A stretch of DNA of 64,000 nt. Origin: CALJFL01 sp039964455 (GTDB taxonomy: Bacteria > Pseudomonadota > Gammaproteobacteria > Pseudomonadales > Halieaceae). The notes under the pieces are model-generated. The model saw nothing but the letters and a program-made list of their open reading frames with translations. It searched no databases and was not told where the DNA came from. Below, one piece after another: positions 32,302-40,586 of the stretch; within the stretch, counting starts at the first letter, position 1, and each line of letters starts with the position of its first letter. The stretch spans positions 372,001 through 436,000 of the forward strand of contig JBDVXK010000012.1 of NCBI GenBank assembly GCA_039964455.1, read 5' to 3'. Both the position numbers and the translations under genes were made by a program.

Positions 32302-33150
32302 ATGCAGGATTTCGCTGGCAAGGTTGCCATTGTCACAGGTGCAGCTAGTGGCATAGGCCTGGCGCTCGCTACCGTTTTTGCCGAGCAGAAAATGAAAATT
32401 GTTCTGGCCGATATTGAGCCAGAGGCATTGGCCAAAGCGGTGGCACAGATACAGGGGCTGGGCGTGGAGGCCATAGGGGTGGTAACCGATGTGGGCGATG
32501 ATGCCTCTGTCGCCGCACTGGCAAAAGAAGCTGTTGATACCTTCGGTGCCATCCATATCGCCTGCAACAACGCCGGAGTCTACGCCGGCGGCTTGGTCTG
32601 GGAACAAACCGAGGCAGACTTCGAGTGGGTGATGCGTGTCAATCAATGGGGCATCATCCACGGCATCCGCCACTTTGTGCCTCAGATGCTTAGCCAGGGG
32701 GACGAATGCCACGTGGTCAATACGGCGTCGATGGCTGGTATGACTACACTCCCCTTCGCCGGTATTTACCATATGACAAAACACGCGGCGCTGGCGCTTA
32801 GCGAGTGTCTGTTCCATGAACTCGCGCTCACTGCACCACAGGTCGGAGTGTCTTGCCTTTGTCCGGAGTTAATAGCCACCAACATAGGCCAGTCACAGCG
32901 CAACCGGCCGACAGAGCTGGCCGATACCCGGGTTACAGAGTCCAGCGAAATGGTGCACCAGGCAATTATCGATGCAACCGATGGCGCGCTGTCGCCGCGG
33001 GTCATGGCCGAGCGCGTGTTGCAGGGAATCATCGATAACAAATTCTACCTTTGCCCACCGCCGGAAAACCCCTGGCATGCGAGTGCCAAGTCTCGTATGG
33101 AAGACTGCGCAAGTACCCAGAACCCCCGTTTCGCAACTCCGCCGATCTAG
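32302..33150 (+). CDS. SDR family oxidoreductase
   Basis: 282 residues from an ATG with AAGGA 9 nt upstream. TGAASGIGLALA, LADIEPEAL, CNNAGVYAGG, NTASMAG (catalytic Ser) and YHMTKHAAL with Tyr and Lys identify a classical SDR. The C-terminal 70 residues (DATDGALSPRVMAERVLQGI; FYLCPPPENPWHASAKSR) are longer than usual and resemble the SDR subgroup seen in fatty acid, steroid and terpenoid gene sets. Substrate is not assignable. The stop precedes the next start by five bases. Confidence 0.87.
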   Translation: MQDFAGKVAIVTGAASGIGLALATVFAEQKMKIVLADIEPEALAKAVAQIQGLGVEAIGVVTDVGDDASVAALAKEAVDTFGAIHIACNNAGVYAGGLVWEQTEADFEWVMRVNQWGIIHGIRHFVPQMLSQGDECHVVNTASMAGMTTLPFAGIYHMTKHAALALSECLFHELALTAPQVGVSCLCPELIATNIGQSQRNRPTELADTRVTESSEMVHQAIIDATDGALSPRVMAERVLQGIIDNKFYLCPPPENPWHASAKSRMEDCASTQNPRFATPPI

Positions 33151-33155
33151 CGCCG

Positions 33156-35528
33156 GTGTCAGACAGCCAGCTACACTGGATCACCGACCCGCTGACTGCG
33201 GCAGCCGGTGGCAAGGCCCTAGGCCTAAACAAACTGGCGGGCTGGGGTCTGCAGGTACCTCCCGCCTTTGTCCTTGTTCATCCTGAGAGCAATCACCTCC
33301 CCGCGAATTTGACTGACTTCTACGAGGAATTGGGCGCGGGCAAGGTAGCCGTGCGCTCGTCTGCAATTGGTGAAGACGGCGCCAGCAGTTCTTTCGCGGG
33401 CCTCTACGAAACCCTACTGGATGTCGAGGGCGTCCCGGCACTGGAATCGGCAGTTCAGCAATGCCTTGAGTCCCTGCACAGCGCCAGAGCTGACGCTTAT
33501 CAGGACAGCAATGCCGTGAACGCTGCACATATGAGTGTGGTGGTGCAGCGCATGGTCGATGCATCCGTAGCCGGGGTGTTATTCACTGTTGACCCGGTAT
33601 CCGGTCGTCACGACCGCCTGGTTATAGACGCTATTAGTGGACTGGGTGAAGCCCTGGTGAGCGGTGAGACGACACCTGATCATTACGAATTCGATTATGA
33701 CAACAAGGCGGTATTCTGGGAACTGGTCGGCGATCACCCCCTGTTATCGTCTGACCAATGCCAACAGCTGGCGCGCGAAGCTCGCGAGGCAGTAGCTAAA
33801 GCCGGCGAACCACTGGACATGGAATGGGCCTTCGACCAGGCGGGCACGCTGTTCTGGTTGCAGGCACGCCCTATTACCACCGTCGGTGGTGACCTGAACG
33901 AACTGGATACCCCGGTGGCGCCAGACGAGGTGCTGACACGCTGTAACGTGGGCGAAATGATGCCCGGCGCCTCGTGCCCACTTACATTTTCCACTACCGG
34001 CCGTGCCATAGAGTACGGCATGCAGCACATGCATGTGAGCTACGCCGGGCGTCCGGCGGTGACAGATGAATGGACACAGCTGTCCATGAGTCACGGCAAA
34101 CTGTTCCTGAACCTGAGTGGCTCACTGGTTTCCGCGGCCAGTGTATTGGGTGTAGACGCCAAGTCCATGGGACACAGTGTCTGCGGCCGCATCGTGGACG
34201 AGTTACATGAACCGCCCAAACGCGCCTTCCCCATTCGCCTACTTGGTATGGCGCGATTATTGAAATACCTGTGGCAAGCAGACGCGGTGATCGGCGCATT
34301 CACGCCCAGGGCGGATGATTTCACGCTGCCGGCATCAGGTACAAGCAGCGAGCTTGCGCAAGCACTTGAGGGTGCCCAGTCATTTTTTTACGAAGCGTTT
34401 TGTGTGCACCTGCAATCATCCACCACCTCGGGGTTTGCCAGTAATGTAATGCAGGCCATTATATCCGGTGGCCAGGAGTCATCCCCTGAAGAGGAAGCTG
34501 AAGCCGCTCGCCTGTTGGCTGGCGCCAGCGATGTGGAGAGTGCGGTATTGGTCGAACAGCTCGATCATATAGTCGATCAGGTCGCAGCCCAGCCCGAAGC
34601 ACCTGATGACTTTGTTACGGCTAGCACCCCCGCCGCTGCGCTGGCCTGGCTGAACGGCGTTGACTCACTAAAGACGAGCTTTGACGAGTTTCTTCAGCGA
34701 CACGGCCATAGGTCCTACCGCGAACTGTGCGTGCGCGAGCTCGCATGGCGAGACCAGCCTGAGGCACTTATCGCCATTATGCAGGCGTCAGTGAAAGCCA
34801 AACTCGCTGGCAATGAAGCACGGCAGCGGCCTCCAGCGATTGATGAATCAACATTGAGCCTGCCCCTGCGATGGATCCTGCCAAAGGCGCACAGGGCAGT
34901 CCGACGCAGGGAAGCAAGCAAATCACAACTGGTGTCTATTACCTACAGGCTTAAACGCTGTTACCGCGCGCTGGGCGAACAGTTGGCGACGGAGAGGCGG
35001 CTGGACGATGCCGATCAGGTGTTTTTCTTCACCCACGAGGAATTGATGCGCTTTGCGACACAGGCCCCCTCCCCCGGCGATGCTGATTGGCGAGCGACTG
35101 CCGACAACCGTCGCATCGCGCTGGCATTTCAGGATCGCATGGATTTCGACGAAATCTGTGTGGGTCCTCCTGCACCCATAGACAGACGCTTACGCACTAC
35201 CAGCGATAGCAACGCAATCATTGGCCGGCCAGTGTCACGTGGTGTGGTGGAGGGGCTGGCCAGGGTGGCCTTCAGTGTTGAGGAGGCCGCAGGATTGCAG
35301 CCCGGCGAGATCCTTGTAGCGCCGATTACCGATGTGGGCTGGACCCCCTATTTCAGTATGATCACCGGATTGGTGACGGACGTTGGCAGCGCCGTATCAC
35401 ACGGTGCTGTGATCGCCCGGGAATATGGCCTACCTGCGATCGTAAATACCCGGACTGCAACCCGGATCATCAAGACTGGCGACCGTATAAGACTTGATGC
35501 GGATACGGGCACCGTCTCCCTGCTCTGA
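33156..35528 (+). CDS. PEP-utilizing ATP-grasp/phosphohistidine protein (rifampin phosphotransferase-like)
   Basis: 790 residues from a GTG at 33156, the first start compatible with the SDR stop. The N-terminal PPDK-type ATP-grasp domain (about 1-300) has GGKALGLNKLAGWG, VAVRSSAIGEDGASSSFAGLYE, VVQRMVDASVAGVLFTVDP and FWLQARPITT. A middle region (about 310-690) is divergent. The C-terminal swivelling phosphohistidine domain holds GSAVSHGAVIAREYGLP with His749 as the phosphorylated residue. The order ATP-grasp, middle domain, His domain is the order of rifampin phosphotransferase rather than PEP synthase, which needs a PEP-binding barrel that I cannot see here. The middle region should choose the acceptor. 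Acceptor unknown; a phosphotransfer step on a small molecule of this gene set is inference. Confidence 0.82.
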   Translation: MSDSQLHWITDPLTAAAGGKALGLNKLAGWGLQVPPAFVLVHPESNHLPANLTDFYEELGAGKVAVRSSAIGEDGASSSFAGLYETLLDVEGVPALESAVQQCLESLHSARADAYQDSNAVNAAHMSVVVQRMVDASVAGVLFTVDPVSGRHDRLVIDAISGLGEALVSGETTPDHYEFDYDNKAVFWELVGDHPLLSSDQCQQLAREAREAVAKAGEPLDMEWAFDQAGTLFWLQARPITTVGGDLNELDTPVAPDEVLTRCNVGEMMPGASCPLTFSTTGRAIEYGMQHMHVSYAGRPAVTDEWTQLSMSHGKLFLNLSGSLVSAASVLGVDAKSMGHSVCGRIVDELHEPPKRAFPIRLLGMARLLKYLWQADAVIGAFTPRADDFTLPASGTSSELAQALEGAQSFFYEAFCVHLQSSTTSGFASNVMQAIISGGQESSPEEEAEAARLLAGASDVESAVLVEQLDHIVDQVAAQPEAPDDFVTASTPAAALAWLNGVDSLKTSFDEFLQRHGHRSYRELCVRELAWRDQPEALIAIMQASVKAKLAGNEARQRPPAIDESTLSLPLRWILPKAHRAVRRREASKSQLVSITYRLKRCYRALGEQLATERRLDDADQVFFFTHEELMRFATQAPSPGDADWRATADNRRIALAFQDRMDFDEICVGPPAPIDRRLRTTSDSNAIIGRPVSRGVVEGLARVAFSVEEAAGLQPGEILVAPITDVGWTPYFSMITGLVTDVGSAVSHGAVIAREYGLPAIVNTRTATRIIKTGDRIRLDADTGTVSLL

Positions 35529-35700
35529 CCATCTGAGCCCCTTTTATGAGGGCAGAAACTGCAAAAAAGTGTGATTTACCTCGAAAAAAGTCCAGATAAT
35601 GGTCAAAAAAGGGGAAATCCGTCACATTTTGAACCCGCTTCCCTCGACTCGCAATCTGCAAAACCCTAGTTTGAGGGTATACCCGAGCACGGAGTGCGGA

Positions 35701-36882
35701 ATGCGGTTAGTGGAACTACAGGCAATGAATCTCGAGCCAGGCATGTTTGTCGCAGAAATCGACAGACCCTGGTTAGAGACGCCATTTTCACTACAGGGGT
35801 TCGTCGTTCGTGATCACGATGACATTGAATACATCTCACAGTATGTAGATCGCGTTTTCGTCGACGCCGAATACAAGGGCGCCAAGACATTCCTGCGTCT
35901 TGCAACAGAACCCACCGCTGCCAACGATACCGAAACTCTCAAGATCAAAGCTGACTTTCACCAAACCAAAGTCTCTTTTGAAACCGCCACTGACACTCTG
36001 GATAAGGTATTCGACTCTCTGCGGGAGAATCGCCCCACCGACATAAACACCGTCAAGGAAGCGGTCAACCCTCTGATAGAGGGCGTATTCCGTAATCAGG
36101 AGGCCGTTGCTGCCTTGCTGCGACTGAAGGAAAGCGGCGAGTATCTTTACAACCATGGCATCTCCATGGCGATATGGGCTGTTATCTTCGGTCGCCATAT
36201 CGGGCTGCATCGTGACGAACTGGAAAAACTCGCAGTCGGTTGCGCTATGTGTGATGTGGGCATGACCGAGCTGCCTACCGAACTGCTGCATGACCCGCAG
36301 AAGCTGAGCGAGAAACAGCGCCGAATTATTAATGCCCACCCCATTGTCGGCGCGGAAATGGTCGCCGAATCTGGCGACATCGATTTCGAGATTCTGGCCA
36401 TTATAGAAAACCATCATGAAAGAATGGACGGCTCCGGCTATCCACGCGGTATGGATGGCGCGGCAATCCCACTGCTGGCTCGAATTGCCGGCCTCGCCGA
36501 CACCTATGATGCAATGATTACCAACCGGCCCTATGCGCCAGCGCGCACCTCTCACGAGGCCGCTCAGGAGCTTCTCGACTGCAAGGGCACCCTGTTTCAG
36601 GAATCCATGGTAGAGCAATTCATTCAGGCCATAGGCCTATTCCCCACCGGCACCCTGGTGGAATTGAATACCGGCGAAGTTGCTATCGTTGTGCGACAAA
36701 ACGATACCCGCAGGCTTAAGCCTGAGGTCGTGGTGGTCCTTGACCAAGAAAAAGAGCCCAAGGAAGAGCTGGAGATCATCGATATCGCCAATCAGGACTG
36801 TTCCATAGAATCAGAGCGCTGGATAGGCCGAGAGTTACTTTCCGGATCCTTTGGCGTCAACAGCGAAGATTACTTCATATGA
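35701..36882 (+). CDS. HD-GYP-related protein with degenerate HD motif (DUF3391)
   Basis: 393 residues from an ATG with GGAG upstream; a longer frame upstream is unsupported. The N-terminal 90 residues match DUF3391 (LVELQAMNLEPGMFVAEIDRPW). The rest is an HD-GYP domain: Tyr150-Asn-His152, then Cys184-Asp185 where the metal-binding His-Asp pair should be, with Met188 in place of the usual Lys, then His213, His238, His239 and the GSGYP of the GYP loop. Active HD-GYP enzymes hydrolyse c-di-GMP and need the HD His, so catalysis is doubtful, though a binding role may remain. The stop overlaps the next start in ATGA. Confidence 0.88.
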   Translation: MRLVELQAMNLEPGMFVAEIDRPWLETPFSLQGFVVRDHDDIEYISQYVDRVFVDAEYKGAKTFLRLATEPTAANDTETLKIKADFHQTKVSFETATDTLDKVFDSLRENRPTDINTVKEAVNPLIEGVFRNQEAVAALLRLKESGEYLYNHGISMAIWAVIFGRHIGLHRDELEKLAVGCAMCDVGMTELPTELLHDPQKLSEKQRRIINAHPIVGAEMVAESGDIDFEILAIIENHHERMDGSGYPRGMDGAAIPLLARIAGLADTYDAMITNRPYAPARTSHEAAQELLDCKGTLFQESMVEQFIQAIGLFPTGTLVELNTGEVAIVVRQNDTRRLKPEVVVVLDQEKEPKEELEIIDIANQDCSIESERWIGRELLSGSFGVNSEDYFI

Positions 36883-38069
36883 ACAGCAGACCTACAAGCA
36901 ACGTTCTTGGCCTTGTTGAGCTCGCTGACTCGGATGGCCTGTGTGACACCTACGGGCCGGATTCATTCAAGGATCTGCAACACGTGTTTGTCGATCGTCT
37001 GAAACACTGGACGCGCAAAAACGATCACTGGCATATTCTGGGCAATGACAGGTTTTGCGTTGTACTCGATGGTGTAAGCAGCCGCGCACAGATCGAACTC
37101 GCCGCTGCCAAATTACGTCGCGTGTTTGACGAGCCACACTACCTGCTGAACAAGCCCGTGAGAATGGAAGTCAACGCCGGCTTTGCCAATATTCCAGAGG
37201 ATGCGACCGATACCGACCTGGCAGTCAGCCAGGCGAGTATGGCCTTGCGACAGGCACGTAAGTCCTCGCGACTGTTTGAGGTCTATGGCCCGCAGTGCGA
37301 ACAACAGCATGTCGACAAACGGCAGATGGTACGGGAACTGGAGCTTGCCGTGGAGATGGGCGAACTGGAGCTCTACTACCAGCCCAAAATGCACGCCGGC
37401 TATCGCACACTTGTCGGTGCCGAAGCACTAATGCGCTGGCACACAAAGGACCAGACAGTAAGACGCCCTGACGAATTCATCCCGGTTGCCGAGCGCAATC
37501 AGGTCATACGACCCATGACCTGGTGGGCTATTAAATCTACGGTAGCGCGCCTGGCTCGCTGGCCGGACCACCTGTCGATCTCGGTTAACGTAACGCCAAC
37601 CCTGCTACTGGACGATGAAATTCTTGCTGTGGTCAGGGATTCACTGGATATATACGGGGTCAGGCCAGGCCGACTCACCCTGGAAGTGACCGAAAGCGTT
37701 ATGGTGGAAAATCAGGAAATCATGCTGAAACAACTGGCCAGGTTGCGTGACCAAGTGGGTGTGCGGGTATCCATTGACGACTTCGGCACCGGCTTCTCAT
37801 CGCTGGCCTATTTTCGTGATCTGCCCGCCGACGAAATCAAGATCGACAAATGCTTTGTCATACCAATGCTGGAATCGGAAAAAGACTACGCAATCGTAAA
37901 GGCGGTGATCGATCTTGCGCACAACTTCTCGCTGAAAGTTGTTGCCGAGGGTGTGGAGTCGGATGCAATTGCTGGCCGCCTCGCCAATATGCGCTGCGAC
38001 GTTTTGCAGGGTTACACATTTGATGCGCCGTTAATGATCGACGAATTCGAGAAACGCTACCTGGTTTAA
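36879..38069 (+). CDS. GGDEF-EAL protein: degenerate GGDEF, apparently active EAL
   Basis: 396 residues. Residues 9-136 form a GGDEF-like fold, but the signature reads GNDRF at 55-59, so cyclase activity is not expected. The EAL domain (about 148-396) has EAL at 182-184 in AEALMRW, NVTP, EVTES, DDFGTGFSSL, the catalytic Lys in IKIDK, VVAEGVES and LQGY. All residues needed for Mg-dependent hydrolysis of c-di-GMP to pGpG are present. No sensor domain or membrane helix is visible, so input probably comes through the degenerate GGDEF or through its coupled HD-GYP-like partner. Confidence 0.9.
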   Translation: MNSRPTSNVLGLVELADSDGLCDTYGPDSFKDLQHVFVDRLKHWTRKNDHWHILGNDRFCVVLDGVSSRAQIELAAAKLRRVFDEPHYLLNKPVRMEVNAGFANIPEDATDTDLAVSQASMALRQARKSSRLFEVYGPQCEQQHVDKRQMVRELELAVEMGELELYYQPKMHAGYRTLVGAEALMRWHTKDQTVRRPDEFIPVAERNQVIRPMTWWAIKSTVARLARWPDHLSISVNVTPTLLLDDEILAVVRDSLDIYGVRPGRLTLEVTESVMVENQEIMLKQLARLRDQVGVRVSIDDFGTGFSSLAYFRDLPADEIKIDKCFVIPMLESEKDYAIVKAVIDLAHNFSLKVVAEGVESDAIAGRLANMRCDVLQGYTFDAPLMIDEFEKRYLV

Positions 38070-38162
38070 ATCACTGGTGCGCGATACGAGCCATCTGCCC
38101 GGACTATCGAAACAAAAATGCTATGCTGCCCGCTGTCGCAAACACCTGACAGGGCACTGACC

Positions 38163-39062
38163 GTGAACAAGAAAACCCTCTTACTTAGCGTCTTTGGCGT
38201 GGTCCTCGCGGGCCTGGCTGTCATACAGTTCATTCCCGCGCCAGCGATTGTGGTGCCAGACCAGCTGCCGGTGGCGCAGCGCAGTGACCATCGATTGCTC
38301 AACTTTGAAGGCATCAGTAATTTCCGCGATCTTGGCGGCTACGCCACCGAGCAGGGGAAGACCGTAAAATGGGGTGTCTTGTATCGCTCCGGCACACTCG
38401 CCCATGCCACACCATCCGACCTGAATGCACTCTCCTCACTGTCATTGCAAAGCTTGATCGACTTTCGCTCGTCCGCAGAAAAAGAGGAAGAACCCAATCG
38501 GCTACCCGAACCTGTCGGCTTTGAAGTGGTGGAAATTCCGACGCTGGACGGCGGCGACAATTCGGTGGCCGATGAGGTGATGCGACGCATCGATACCGGA
38601 GATTTTGCAGACTTTGATCCCGACGCTTTTATGTTGGCAGCCAACCGCCAATTCGCCGTAACATTCGCGCCACAGTATCGAGAATTCCTGCAGACAGTGA
38701 TCGCTGCCAATGGAGCGCCAGTCGCCTGGCACTGCAGCGCTGGCAAAGATCGCACCGGCTTTGCAGCGGCGATACTGCTGCGGATTCTGGGCGTACCAAA
38801 GGACACCATATTAAGCGACTACATGCTGAGCAAGCAGTACGCGCTGGACGCACGGCGCACAGACCTTTTACTCATACGGCTGTTCAAGGGTGAAGAAGCG
38901 GCGGAGAAAATCGGCGTACTGCTGGGGGTTGAGCGAGCCTGGCTGGAAGCCGGTTTCGAAGAAATAGACAGGCAATACGGTGACTTTGACACCTACGTCA
39001 GCGATGGCCTAGGGCTGTCTGAAACCGATATTGCCGCCTTGAGAAAAGAACTGCTGATCTAG
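38163..39062 (+). CDS. Membrane-anchored tyrosine-protein phosphatase (Y_phosphatase3 family)
   Basis: 299 residues from a GTG at 38163. A hydrophobic helix (5-25) precedes the catalytic domain, so it is anchored in the inner membrane or exported. The family motif NFRDLGGY is near residue 53, YRSGTLAHATPSDL near 74, and the Cys-X5-Arg loop HCSAGKDRTG near 190-199 with Cys191 and Arg197. Members dephosphorylate tyrosine or act as dual or lipid phosphatases. It is 93 bases behind the c-di-GMP pair and precedes cardiolipin synthase by 64. A link to the phospholipid enzyme next door is only suggested by position. Confidence 0.86.
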   Translation: MNKKTLLLSVFGVVLAGLAVIQFIPAPAIVVPDQLPVAQRSDHRLLNFEGISNFRDLGGYATEQGKTVKWGVLYRSGTLAHATPSDLNALSSLSLQSLIDFRSSAEKEEEPNRLPEPVGFEVVEIPTLDGGDNSVADEVMRRIDTGDFADFDPDAFMLAANRQFAVTFAPQYREFLQTVIAANGAPVAWHCSAGKDRTGFAAAILLRILGVPKDTILSDYMLSKQYALDARRTDLLLIRLFKGEEAAEKIGVLLGVERAWLEAGFEEIDRQYGDFDTYVSDGLGLSETDIAALRKELLI

Positions 39063-39126
39063 GCTAAAATCTTCCAAGGGGCGACACCACGTTTTGTCGA
39101 GACCTGTCGACTGCTACACTTAGGCG

Positions 39127-40569
39127 ATGGAAGACATTGCCCTCTATACAGAAGTCATCGCCGTCGCTGTGGTGCTGATCTACATTATGGCGATCGTCTC
39201 CGCGCTGGAAGCAATCCTTAACGCACGAACTGCGCAGGGCGCGGTGGCATGGACCGTCTCCCTGCTTACCCTGCCATACCTCACTGTACCGCTTTATCTG
39301 GTTTTTGGCCGCAATCGATTCGATGGCTACCTGGACCAACGCGACGAGATGGAAGCGGCTTTTTTGGCACTGGAGCGCGAAACCAGAGACTCTCTGGAAG
39401 AGCACATTATTCCCGTTGAGGGCGCAATGCCACTGTACCGCGCCCTCTATCATCTTGCCCGTGCGCCAGCCACCAGCGGCAATCGGCTGGATCTTTTGGT
39501 AGATGGCCAGCAAACTTTTGACAGCATCCTCGAGGGCTTAAAGCTCGCCCAACACAACATCCTGTTTCAGTTTTACATTATTAGAGATGATGAACTGGGC
39601 CAACGACTGGGCCGTGTTCTGGCGGACAAGGCCAGGGAAGGAGTCAGCGTCTATCTGCTGTATGACGAAATTGGTAGCCGTAACTTCTCAAAAACCCGCC
39701 TGTGCAAGCAGCTGGTAATGACTGGCGTACAGGTCGCCGCGTTCAATACAACCCAGGGGCGGCGCAACCGTTTTCAATTAAACTTTCGCAATCACCGTAA
39801 AATCGTGGTGGTGGATGGCAAGACCGCATGGATTGGTGGTCACAATGTGGGCGATGAATACCTGGGCCTGAACAAGCGCATAGGTCACTGGCGCGATACG
39901 CATGCGCGCCTGCAGGGGCCGGCTGTACTGGGTGCAGAACTGACCTTTGCCACCGACTGGTTATGGGCCACACGAAATTCACTGGATATCGATTGGAACT
40001 TCAGCGGTGGCGCTAAAGGTGATTGCGAGGTGATGGTGTTTCCCTCCGACCCGGCCAGCGAGTTCGAAGAAGCGGGGCTGATGTACCATCAGCTGATTGT
40101 CGATGCGCAAGAGCGTATATGGATCGCCAGCCCTTATTTTGTCCCGGACCGGGCCATTATTTCAGCACTGCAACTGGCGGCACTGCGAGGCGTTGATGTG
40201 CGCCTGATTATTCCTGACGAGCCGGATGGCCCTATGGTAGCAATGGCGAACTGGGCATTCACCAAGGAGCTGTTACCGGCAGGCGTAAAGGTGTATCGCT
40301 ACCAGGGCGGCTTCATGCACCAGAAGGTGCTCATCATGGATAACGATCTGGCAGGCATAGGCACGGCCAACTTCGACAATCGGTCATTCCGTTTGAATTT
40401 TGAAGTCACCCTGCTGGCGCATAACACCGAATTCGCTGGACAGGTGAACGATATGCTGGAACGGGATATAGAGCGCTCGCGTCTGGTGACAGACGCCGAA
40501 CTGAAGAGCAAACCACGCTGGTTTCCATTGGCAATGGGCATTGCCCGACTTTTCTCACCGGTACTCTAG
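39127..40569 (+). CDS. cls: Cardiolipin synthase
   Basis: 480 residues. Two N-terminal transmembrane helices (about 8-28 and 40-60), then two phospholipase-D HKD domains: NHRKIVVVDGKTAWIGGHNVGDEY near residue 220 and MHQKVLIMDNDLAGIGTANFDNRSF near residue 398. Each HxKxxxxD is intact, with the GT/GG-N partner. Cls joins two phosphatidylglycerols to form cardiolipin and glycerol in the inner membrane. The length and helix pattern fit ClsA; the symbol is given at family level. It converges with the NSS transporter gene across 17 bases. Confidence 0.93.
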   Translation: MEDIALYTEVIAVAVVLIYIMAIVSALEAILNARTAQGAVAWTVSLLTLPYLTVPLYLVFGRNRFDGYLDQRDEMEAAFLALERETRDSLEEHIIPVEGAMPLYRALYHLARAPATSGNRLDLLVDGQQTFDSILEGLKLAQHNILFQFYIIRDDELGQRLGRVLADKAREGVSVYLLYDEIGSRNFSKTRLCKQLVMTGVQVAAFNTTQGRRNRFQLNFRNHRKIVVVDGKTAWIGGHNVGDEYLGLNKRIGHWRDTHARLQGPAVLGAELTFATDWLWATRNSLDIDWNFSGGAKGDCEVMVFPSDPASEFEEAGLMYHQLIVDAQERIWIASPYFVPDRAIISALQLAALRGVDVRLIIPDEPDGPMVAMANWAFTKELLPAGVKVYRYQGGFMHQKVLIMDNDLAGIGTANFDNRSFRLNFEVTLLAHNTEFAGQVNDMLERDIERSRLVTDAELKSKPRWFPLAMGIARLFSPVL

Positions 40570-40586
40570 CAAGCCGTCCTGCTCGA

